Assembly: GCF_000382125.1 (NCBI RefSeq) | Contig: NZ_KB907547.1 | Location: 496,001-560,000, forward strand | Reading direction: 5' to 3' | Length of the DNA: 64,000 nucleotides | Origin: Eudoraea adriatica DSM 19308 | GTDB lineage: Bacteria; Bacteroidota; Bacteroidia; Flavobacteriales; Flavobacteriaceae | In this document: positions 34,743 through 40,529 of the stretch, in pieces | How the letters are laid out: each line of letters begins with the position of its first letter | Numbering within the stretch: position 1 is the stretch's first letter | Position numbers and translations under genes: made by a program | The notes under the pieces: generated by a model | The model's database searches: none | Told to the model about the DNA's origin: nothing | Seen by the model: the letters and a program-made list of their open reading frames with translations, nothing else

Positions 34743-34750
34743 TATTTTTG
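34743..34750 (+). promoter_or_regulatory. -7 element abutting purN
   Basis: TATTTTTG, an exact TAnnTTTG match, ends 5 nt before the purN ATG. Transcription would begin at or near the start codon, giving a leaderless mRNA. No -33 TTG at the usual distance. Confidence 0.4.
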
Positions 34751-34755
34751 CTTAA

Positions 34756-35325
34756 ATGAAACGAATTGTTCTTCTTGCTTCGGGCTCCGGCACTAATGTT
34801 GAAAACATTATCCATTATTTTTCTGACAACAAAGAAGTTGAAATTGTTGCTGTCTTAACAAACAGAAAAGACGCTAAAGTTTTAGAGCGGTGTGCACGAC
34901 TCAATGTTAGTGCTATATATTTTAACAGACACGCTTTTATTGAAACTGACCTAATTTCTGATTTTTTAAATGGTCTTAATCTCGACTTAATAGTACTCGC
35001 AGGATTCCTGTGGCGTATCCCAAAAAGTTTAATTGATCATTTTCCAGATAGAATTATAAATATTCATCCTGCCTTACTTCCTAAGTATGGTGGTAAAGGA
35101 ATGTATGGCATGAAGGTTCACGAAGCTGTAAAGGAGAATTTAGACCCCGAAACAGGCATTACCATTCATTATGTTAATGAACATTATGATGAGGGTACAA
35201 TTATTACACAGGTAAGAATCTTTGTAGATGCCGCTGATACTCCCGAAACTATAGCTCAAAAAGTCCACAGTCTTGAATATGAACATTTTCCACGGGTAAT
35301 TGAAAAACTGTTATTTAAAGGATAA
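34756..35325 (+). CDS. purN: Phosphoribosylglycinamide formyltransferase
   Basis: A 189-residue enzyme of purine synthesis, transferring a formyl group from 10-formyl-tetrahydrofolate to GAR. The phosphate-binding GSGTNVENI (residues 9-17), the catalytic region IINIHPALLPKY and the aspartate in YDEGTIITQ are all present. Its stop overlaps the start of the RNase H gene by one base (TAATG). A PurF-like amidotransferase lies three genes downstream, so the region may be a small purine-related cluster. Confidence 0.95.
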   Translation: MKRIVLLASGSGTNVENIIHYFSDNKEVEIVAVLTNRKDAKVLERCARLNVSAIYFNRHAFIETDLISDFLNGLNLDLIVLAGFLWRIPKSLIDHFPDRIINIHPALLPKYGGKGMYGMKVHEAVKENLDPETGITIHYVNEHYDEGTIITQVRIFVDAADTPETIAQKVHSLEYEHFPRVIEKLLFKG

Positions 35326-35960
35326 TGGCAAAAAAGAATAAATTTTACGTGGTTTGGAAAGGCAAGAGACCGGGTATTTACGAAAGTTGGGATGATTGCA
35401 AAGCTGCAATATCTGGTGCCAAAGGAGCCCAGTATATGTCATTCCCCAATTTTGAAATGGCCAAAAAAGCTTATGACAGTAATTACGACGCGTATAAGGG
35501 GAAAAAGAAAAAGAGTCCTCAGCTTTCCTCTCAGGATCTTATAAAAATTGGAGAGCCAAATTATCATTCTATTGCTGTAGATGCAGCATCCAGTGGAAAT
35601 CCGGGGATTATGGAATACCAGGGGGTAGATACTAAAACTGGTAAAAGACTATTTAAACAAGGACCCTTTCCGGAAGGCACCAATAATATTGGTGAGTTTC
35701 TTGCAATAGTTCATGGACTGGCTTATTTAAAGCAGAGAAACAGCGATCGGATTATTTATTCAGATTCAAGGATTGCTATTAGCTGGGTGAGAAAAAAAAG
35801 CTGTAATACCAGGCTTTCGGAAAACAATAAAAATAATCCATTGTTTGATCTCATTCGAAGGGCGGTTGAATGGTTGAAAAACAATTCATACAATACCCCT
35901 ATAGTGAAATGGGAAACCAAAGCATGGGGAGAAATTCCTGCTGATTTTGGCAGGAAATAA
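35325..35960 (+). CDS. rnhA: Ribonuclease H with N-terminal hybrid-binding domain
   Basis: A 211-residue type 1 RNase H with a viroplasmin-like N-terminal domain (about residues 4-50; FYVVWKGKRPGIY and YMSFPNFEMAKKAY) that binds RNA/DNA hybrids in eukaryotic RNase H1. The catalytic domain has D in VDAASSGNPG, E in NIGEFLAIVHGL, D in IIYSDSRIAI and a last D in PADFGRK. It removes RNA from RNA/DNA hybrids during replication and transcription. The gene is coupled to purN. Confidence 0.92.
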   Translation: MAKKNKFYVVWKGKRPGIYESWDDCKAAISGAKGAQYMSFPNFEMAKKAYDSNYDAYKGKKKKSPQLSSQDLIKIGEPNYHSIAVDAASSGNPGIMEYQGVDTKTGKRLFKQGPFPEGTNNIGEFLAIVHGLAYLKQRNSDRIIYSDSRIAISWVRKKSCNTRLSENNKNNPLFDLIRRAVEWLKNNSYNTPIVKWETKAWGEIPADFGRK

Positions 35961-36010
35961 ATATACGGCTTTTTAGTTTTTAAATCCCATTATTTGGACT
36001 TTCAAAAGCG

Positions 36011-36018
36011 TATATTTG
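36011..36018 (+). promoter_or_regulatory. -7 element before the PfkB gene
   Basis: TATATTTG is an exact TAnnTTTG match 23 nt before the ATG at 36042. The nearest TTG upstream is only 14 bp away. Confidence 0.45.
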
Positions 36019-36041
36019 CACCTTATTTTAAAATCTAAATT

Positions 36042-36968
36042 ATGGGAAAGCTTTTAATTGTTGGCACTGTTGCTTTTGATGCTATAGAAACGCCTTTTGG
36101 GAAAACGGATAAAATTCTGGGCGGAGCTGCAACATTTATTGGTCTGGCGGCTTCACAGTTCGATACAGATTCGGCAATTGTTTCAGTAGTAGGAGATGAT
36201 ATGCCCTATGAACATCTGCAATTTCTGGAGGATAGAAATATTGATATTTCGGCTATAGAAATTGTAAAAGGAGGTAAGACCTTCTTCTGGAGTGGCAAGT
36301 ATCGTAACGATCTCAATACCAGGGACACCCTCAGTACGGAACTGAATGTGCTGGCAGATTTTAATCCGGTAGTACCTGAAAACTACAGAAACGCAGATGT
36401 GGTTATGTTAGGAAATCTGCATCCCGGCATCCAAATGAGCGTCATAAATCAAATGGCGAAAAAGCCAAAGTTAATTGTTTTGGATACAATGAACTATTGG
36501 ATGAATAATACTTCGAAAGAATTAGAAGAGGTTATAAAGCATACTGATATTATAACCATAAATGATGAAGAGGCACGACAACTTACCAATGAATATTCTT
36601 TAGTAAAAGCTGCAGTAAAAATTCATACCATGGGACCAAGATATGTGGTCATAAAGAAAGGTGAACACGGTGCTTTACTTTTCCATAATGAAAATATTTT
36701 CTTTGCTCCGGCCCTTCCTCTGGAAGAAGTTTTTGATCCTACCGGTGCAGGTGATACCTTTGCAGGAGGATTTGTAGGTTATCTGTCGGAGACCGAAAAC
36801 CTATCGTTCAACAATTTAAGAAATGCGGTTATCCATGGATCTAATCTGGCTTCATTTTGTGTAGAACGTTTTGGTACAGAAAGAATGGCAAATTTAAAGA
36901 AAGAAGAAATAGATAGGAGATTACGTCAATTCAGAGAATTGACACAATTTGATATTGAATTACAATAA
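36042..36968 (+). CDS. PfkB-family carbohydrate or nucleoside kinase
   Basis: A 308-residue kinase of the ribokinase fold. The GGAATFIGLAAS block (about residues 27-38) and the anion-hole DPTGAGDTFAGGF (catalytic aspartate about residue 235) are intact. It differs from the fructokinase at 6.2 kb in both signature regions, so the substrate may be another sugar or a nucleoside. It lies directly before a PurF-like gene (46 bp, terminator between), a neighbourhood I recall as conserved in flavobacteria, which suggests a sugar-phosphate or nucleotide role. Confidence 0.85.
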   Translation: MGKLLIVGTVAFDAIETPFGKTDKILGGAATFIGLAASQFDTDSAIVSVVGDDMPYEHLQFLEDRNIDISAIEIVKGGKTFFWSGKYRNDLNTRDTLSTELNVLADFNPVVPENYRNADVVMLGNLHPGIQMSVINQMAKKPKLIVLDTMNYWMNNTSKELEEVIKHTDIITINDEEARQLTNEYSLVKAAVKIHTMGPRYVVIKKGEHGALLFHNENIFFAPALPLEEVFDPTGAGDTFAGGFVGYLSETENLSFNNLRNAVIHGSNLASFCVERFGTERMANLKKEEIDRRLRQFRELTQFDIELQ

Positions 36969-36976
36969 TAAAACAT

Positions 36977-37000
36977 GCCTCGTACTTTCGGGGCTTTTTT
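36977..37000 (+). terminator. Terminator after the PfkB gene
   Basis: GCCTCG (36977-36982) pairs with CGGGGC (36989-36994) over a 6-nt loop, followed by six T. It separates the kinase gene from the PurF-like gene. Confidence 0.8.
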
Positions 37001-37014
37001 AATTCATTTTAATA

Positions 37015-38913
37015 ATGAGTGATGCCATTAAACACGAATGTGGAATATCTTTAATACGGCTATTAAAGCCGTTAGATTACTATAAGGAAAAATACGGCAG
37101 TATTTTTTATGGAGTGAACAAGATGTATTTAATGATGGAAAAACAGCATAATCGTGGTCAGGATGGTGCAGGTTTTGCCAGTATTAAATTAGACATGGCC
37201 CCTGGAGAGCGCTATATGAGCAGAGTTCGTTCTGTGGAGTCGCAACCAATACAAGACATTTTTGCTCAGATTAATGACCGTATAAACTCGGCCTTAAAAG
37301 AAAACCCTGAATATATAGGCAATACAGATTTGCAAAAACGGAACATCCCATATATAGGCGAAGTACTTCTTGGGCATGTCCGATATGGTACATTTGGAAA
37401 GAATAGTATTGAAAGTGTACATCCTTTCCTCAGGCAAAATAACTGGATGCATAGAAATCTTATCGTTGCCGGGAATTTTAATATGACAAATGTTGATGAG
37501 CTCTTTGATAATTTGATACAATTGGGTCAGCATCCAAAAGAAATGGCAGATACAGTTACTGTAATGGAAAAAATCGGCCATTTTCTTGATGATGCAGTAG
37601 CCAAGCTATACAGGCAAATAAAAAAAGAAGGCCATAACAAAATGGAGGCTTCTCCATTGATTGCCGAAAGATTAAAAGTCGCAAAAATTCTTAAAAAAGC
37701 AGCAAAGAATTGGGATGGTGGATATACAATGGCCGGTATGTTTGGGCATGGAGACGCTTTTGTGCTCAGAGATCCTTCAGGTATTAGGCCTGCCTATTAT
37801 TTTAAAAACGATGAGGTAGTCGTGGTCGCCTCTGAAAGGGCTGCAATTCAAACGGTTTTTAATGTTGTATATGAAGATGTTCAGGAACTCGATCCGGGCA
37901 ATGCCTTAATTATAAAGAAAAACGGAAGTGTTAATGCAACTGAAATTTTAGAGCCAAAGGAAAGAAAGGCGTGCTCTTTTGAAAGAATTTACTTTTCGAG
38001 GGGTAGCGATAAAGAAATTTATCAGGAGCGAAAAGAATTAGGAAAATTGATTTTTCCTCAAATATTGTCCGCTATTGACGGAGATATAAAGAATACCGTT
38101 TTTTCATATATCCCTAATACTGCTGAGACTTCCTATTTGGGGATGATCAGAGAAGCGCAAAATTATTTGAACAAGAAAAAAGAAGAGCAAATATTAAAAT
38201 TAGGATCGAATATTACCAGAGAGGAATTAAATAAGATATTAGATGTCAGGCCCAGGATTGAGAAAGTAGCCATTAAAGATGCAAAACTAAGAACATTTAT
38301 AACTCAGGATAGTAGCAGAGATGACCTTGTAGCACACGTCTATGACATCTCTTATGGCTCTGTAAACAAGGATGATAATCTTGTTATTATAGATGACAGC
38401 ATTGTTAGGGGCACTACTTTAAAGAAGAGTATTTTAAGAATATTAGACAGGTTATCCCCCAGGAAAATTATTGTTGTTTCTTCTGCACCACAAATTCGTT
38501 ATCCTGATTGTTATGGCATTGATATGGCAAAACTGGAAGATTTTATAGCCTTTAAAGCCACTCTAGCATTGCACAAGGAGCATAATTCCATGAAGTTGGT
38601 AGATGAAATCTATCAGAAGTGTTTACAACAAATTCAATCGGCAGATAAGGATATCATTAATTATGTAAAAGATTTTTATCAGCCATTTAGTGCAAGTCAG
38701 ATATCTAAAAAAATTGGTGAACTGCTAAGTCCGCCCGATATTAGAGCTGAAGTACAAATAATTTACCAAACAATAGAAAGTTTACATCAGGCCTGCCCAA
38801 AGAATCTCGGCGATTGGTATTTCACAGGAGATTACCCAACCCCGGGAGGAAATAAAGTTGTAAACAGGGCTTTTATAAACTTTTATGAAGGTAAAAATGA
38901 AAGGGCTTATTAA
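37015..38913 (+). CDS. PurF-like amidophosphoribosyltransferase paralogue
   Basis: A 632-residue protein, longer than canonical PurF (about 470-500). The N-terminal glutamine amidotransferase has the nucleophile C9 after an eight-residue leader, then RGQDGAGFAS, GHVRYGT and HPFL. The phosphoribosyltransferase part has the PRPP loop VIIDDSIVRGTTL (about residues 458-470). Canonical PurF has HNGN at the oxyanion hole; here the block reads VAGN (A152, G153), so the usual asparagine is absent. No cysteines for a 4Fe-4S cluster are evident. The C-terminal 120 residues extend past the PurF core. It probably uses PRPP and glutamine or ammonia, but may not be the main purine enzyme. Confidence 0.82.
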   Translation: MSDAIKHECGISLIRLLKPLDYYKEKYGSIFYGVNKMYLMMEKQHNRGQDGAGFASIKLDMAPGERYMSRVRSVESQPIQDIFAQINDRINSALKENPEYIGNTDLQKRNIPYIGEVLLGHVRYGTFGKNSIESVHPFLRQNNWMHRNLIVAGNFNMTNVDELFDNLIQLGQHPKEMADTVTVMEKIGHFLDDAVAKLYRQIKKEGHNKMEASPLIAERLKVAKILKKAAKNWDGGYTMAGMFGHGDAFVLRDPSGIRPAYYFKNDEVVVVASERAAIQTVFNVVYEDVQELDPGNALIIKKNGSVNATEILEPKERKACSFERIYFSRGSDKEIYQERKELGKLIFPQILSAIDGDIKNTVFSYIPNTAETSYLGMIREAQNYLNKKKEEQILKLGSNITREELNKILDVRPRIEKVAIKDAKLRTFITQDSSRDDLVAHVYDISYGSVNKDDNLVIIDDSIVRGTTLKKSILRILDRLSPRKIIVVSSAPQIRYPDCYGIDMAKLEDFIAFKATLALHKEHNSMKLVDEIYQKCLQQIQSADKDIINYVKDFYQPFSASQISKKIGELLSPPDIRAEVQIIYQTIESLHQACPKNLGDWYFTGDYPTPGGNKVVNRAFINFYEGKNERAY

Positions 38914-38918
38914 CATTT

Positions 38919-38958
38919 TTATCGATGAAATACACATATTTGTGCATTTCATCGATAA
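38919..38958. repeat. Long imperfect inverted repeat downstream of the PurF-like gene
   Basis: Bases 38919-38936 pair with 38941-38958 at 17 of 18 positions (one A-C mismatch) around a 4-nt loop. It begins 6 nt after the stop codon. No T-run follows on either strand, so it is not a classical terminator. It may protect the mRNA 3' end, act as a factor-dependent terminator, or be a protein-binding site. Confidence 0.7.
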
Positions 38959-39004
38959 TTTACGCTATTCATCGGCTTTTTAATAACAGCGAACGAAAGG
39001 CGGT

Positions 39005-39012
39005 TACTTTAG
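39005..39012 (+). promoter_or_regulatory. -7 element of small-RNA cassette 1
   Basis: TACTTTAG, one mismatch from TAnnTTTG, ends exactly 7 nt before the conserved ATAGCATAAG. No TTG is seen at -33. Confidence 0.5.
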
Positions 39013-39019
39013 ACCTGCC

Positions 39020-39088
39020 ATAGCATAAGTAGGTTAAGTTCATGGTAAGATTTGGGGCAAAAAAGGTGGAGACTTCTCCACCTTTTTT
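39020..39088 (+). ncRNA. Small RNA cassette, copy 1 of 4
   Basis: A predicted transcript of about 69 nt: the conserved segment from ATAGCATAAG to ATTTGGGG, a short A-rich linker and a terminator hairpin. The conserved segment differs from copy 2 only after TTTGGGG and from copies 3 and 4 by one C/T change. The promoter-like box sits at the same distance as in the other copies. No gene overlaps it on either strand. An RNA product is inferred from promoter, terminator and repetition; the function is unknown. The segment contains ATGGTAAGATTTGGG, so a short peptide (28 codons here) is a less likely alternative because the terminator would cut its frame. Confidence 0.6.
39059..39088 (+). terminator. 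Terminator of cassette 1
   Basis: GGTGGAG (39065-39071), loop ACTT, CTCCACC (39076-39082), flanked by A6 and T6. Confidence 0.85.
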
Positions 39089-39232
39089 ATTTGATTACCG
39101 TTTATATTTTATTTTACTTCACATTTAATACGACTTTTCCTCACCTTATATAGTATAATATCCGGCGAAGGGTATTTCAACCAATTAAAAAGAATTTTAG
39201 CCAAAATTTTAATCGACTTTAAAGCAATAACC

Positions 39233-39240
39233 TACATTTG
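39233..39240 (+). promoter_or_regulatory. -7 element of small-RNA cassette 2
   Basis: TACATTTG, an exact TAnnTTTG match, ends 7 nt before ATAGCATAAG. No TTG at -33; a block at 39202-39223 shared with 29612-29633 lies just upstream. Confidence 0.55.
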
Positions 39241-39247
39241 AGGAACC

Positions 39248-39313
39248 ATAGCATAAGTAGGTTAAGTTCATGGTAAGATTTGGGGAAAAAGGCAGGTGCA
39301 AACCTGCCTTTTT
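39248..39313 (+). ncRNA. Small RNA cassette, copy 2 of 4
   Basis: Predicted transcript of about 66 nt with the same conserved segment as copy 1 and a different terminator stem. It lies 228 bp downstream of copy 1. The region upstream of its -7 element is unrelated to copies 3 and 4, so only the transcript and the -7 spacing are conserved. A 61-codon frame starting MVRFGEKGRC begins inside it at 39270 and runs through the terminator; I consider that frame incidental. Confidence 0.6.
39286..39313 (+). terminator. Terminator of cassette 2
   Basis: GGCAGGT (39291-39297), loop GCAA, ACCTGCC (39302-39308), with A5 before and T5 after. Confidence 0.85.
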
Positions 39314-39366
39314 ATTTTATACCCCTATCCCTAACATCATATTTCATTTTCTCAATTCTTACGCAA

Positions 39367-39488
39367 ATTCCAAAATAAGCTTCATTGGTAAGCCTAAAAT
39401 TTACCTAAATTTCTTTGTTATTTCTCACAATACCAGTAATTTAGTAATGCCATAGCATAAGTAGGTTAAGTTTATGGTAAGATTTGGG
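39367..39488 (+). repeat. 122-bp direct repeat, first copy
   Basis: Identical base for base to 39571-39692, offset 204 bp. It spans upstream sequence, promoter and conserved segment of cassette 3 and stops before the terminator. Confidence 0.95.
39415..39444 (+). promoter_or_regulatory. Promoter of small-RNA cassette 3
   Basis: TTG (39415-39417), a 19-bp spacer, and TAATTTAG (39437-39444; one mismatch from TAnnTTTG), 7 nt before ATAGCATAAG. Confidence 0.6.
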
Positions 39489-39518
39489 GAAAAAGGCAGG
39501 TGCAAACCTGCCTTTTTT
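39452..39518 (+). ncRNA. Small RNA cassette, copy 3 of 4
   Basis: Predicted transcript of about 67 nt. The conserved segment has T where copies 1 and 2 have C (GTTTATGG instead of GTTCATGG), which allows a 5-bp internal stem CATAA/TTATG. The terminator stem is the same as in copy 2. Promoter boxes at both -33 and -7 are present. Confidence 0.62.
39490..39518 (+). terminator. Terminator of cassette 3
   Basis: GGCAGGT (39495-39501), loop GCAA, ACCTGCC (39506-39512), then T6. Confidence 0.85.
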
Positions 39519-39570
39519 ATTTCTGATTATCAGTAAATTATATCCATTATTACGAATATATTTCTTCCCC

Positions 39571-39692
39571 ATTCCAAAATAAGCTTCATTGGTAAGCCTA
39601 AAATTTACCTAAATTTCTTTGTTATTTCTCACAATACCAGTAATTTAGTAATGCCATAGCATAAGTAGGTTAAGTTTATGGTAAGATTTGGG
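39571..39692 (+). repeat. 122-bp direct repeat, second copy
   Basis: Identical to 39367-39488. The complete identity, including non-transcribed bases, points to a recent tandem duplication or gene conversion. Confidence 0.95.
39619..39648 (+). promoter_or_regulatory. Promoter of small-RNA cassette 4
   Basis: TTG (39619-39621), 19-bp spacer, TAATTTAG (39641-39648), 7 nt before ATAGCATAAG; identical to cassette 3. Confidence 0.6.
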
Positions 39693-39723
39693 ACGAAAAG
39701 GGTGGAGGCTTCTCCGCCCTTTT
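39656..39723 (+). ncRNA. Small RNA cassette, copy 4 of 4
   Basis: Predicted transcript of about 68 nt. The conserved segment equals copy 3 through ATTTGGG, then diverges (ACGAAAAG). The terminator stem is of the copy 1 type but one pair longer, with T-G in place of one T-A pair. The next gene on the plus strand is more than 800 bp away, so the cassette ends on its own. Confidence 0.62.
39696..39723 (+). terminator. Terminator of cassette 4
   Basis: GGGTGGAG (39700-39707), loop GCTT, CTCCGCCC (39712-39719), one T-G wobble, then TTTT. Confidence 0.8.
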
Positions 39724-39735
39724 CTATATAACAAA

Positions 39736-39765
39736 AAAACCTTCCTATTTAAATAGGAAGGTTTT
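39736..39765. terminator. Perfect 30-bp palindrome, terminator of sodA
   Basis: Bases 39736-39750 are the exact reverse complement of 39751-39765, with A-runs and T-runs at the ends. It lies 37 bp past the sodA stop on the minus strand and can work in both directions, also closing the small-RNA array. Confidence 0.8.
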
Positions 39766-39802
39766 ATTTTTAATAAAAACCGGACTAAAGTTTAATCGTC
39801 AT

Positions 39803-40411
39803 TTACTTATTGGAACTGTATAACTCAGCAACTTTATCCCAGTTTATAATATTAAAAAAGGCATTAATGTAATCTGGTCTTCTGTTTTGATAATTTAAAT
39901 AATAAGCGTGTTCCCATACATCCAATCCTAAAATCGGATGGCCACCACAACCGGTTCCCGGCATTAATGAATTATCCTGATTTGGGGTAGAACAAACTTT
40001 TAAGCTCCCTCCTTTATGTACACAAAGCCATGCCCAACCAGAACCAAATCTGGTTGCTGCAGCATTACTAAAAACATCCTTGAAAGCATCAAATGAGTCA
40101 AAGGCATCATTTATAGCTGCAGCAAGATCTCCTGTTGGCTCGCCGCCACCATCCGGAGACATTATTTCCCAAAATAAGGCATGATTGTAATAACCTCCTC
40201 CATTATTTCGGACGGCCATATTAGACATGTCTAAGTTTTTTAATATCTCCGTAATAGATTTGTTTTCAAGATCTGTGTTTGCAATAGCCGCGTTAAGCTT
40301 GGTAATATAGCCATTGTGATGCTTTGTATGGTGTATCTCCATAGTTCTTGCGTCAATATAAGGTGTTAATGCATCATAAGCATAGGGTAGTTTTGGTAGT
40401 TCAAAAGCCAT
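39803..40411 (-). CDS. sodA: Superoxide dismutase (Mn/Fe)
   Basis: A 202-residue enzyme that turns superoxide into O2 and H2O2. Metal ligands are H27 (EIHHTKHH), H77 ([11 protein letters not shown]), D164 and H168 (DVWEHAYY). The GGGYYNH block and Q145 in STPNQDNS fit the manganese or cambialistic class rather than strict iron enzymes. There is no signal peptide, so it is cytosolic. It is transcribed alone, from a -7 element at 40446-40453 to the palindromic terminator. Confidence 0.95.
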   Translation of the reverse strand: MAFELPKLPYAYDALTPYIDARTMEIHHTKHHNGYITKLNAAIANTDLENKSITEILKNLDMSNMAVRNNGGGYYNHALFWEIMSPDGGGEPTGDLAAAINDAFDSFDAFKDVFSNAAATRFGSGWAWLCVHKGGSLKVCSTPNQDNSLMPGTGCGGHPILGLDVWEHAYYLNYQNRRPDYINAFFNIINWDKVAELYSSNK

Positions 40412-40445
40412 TTCTAAACGTTTTAAGTTAATAATTAGAGTGACT

Positions 40446-40453
40446 CAAAGTTA
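40446..40453 (-). promoter_or_regulatory. -7 element of the sodA promoter
   Basis: On the minus strand TAACTTTG matches TAnnTTTG exactly, 34 nt before the sodA ATG. The -33 box is not clear. Confidence 0.5.
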
Positions 40454-40529
40454 CTCTTTTTAACATTTATATTGGCCTAATTATTTGTTAAGAACTCTTT
40501 AAGATTATGTAATTTGCAATAAAAAGTTA

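Noticed and set aside
39270-39455. A 61-codon frame starting MVRFGEKGRC inside cassette 2
   Set aside because: It runs through a strong terminator hairpin and into unrelated AT-rich sequence. Its first codons are part of a segment repeated four times with different continuations. An RNA explains the repetition better.
39005-39723. The four-copy repeat as a CRISPR array
   Set aside because: Units are about 204-228 bp apart, each carries its own promoter and terminator, two spacers are identical, and no cas gene is present.
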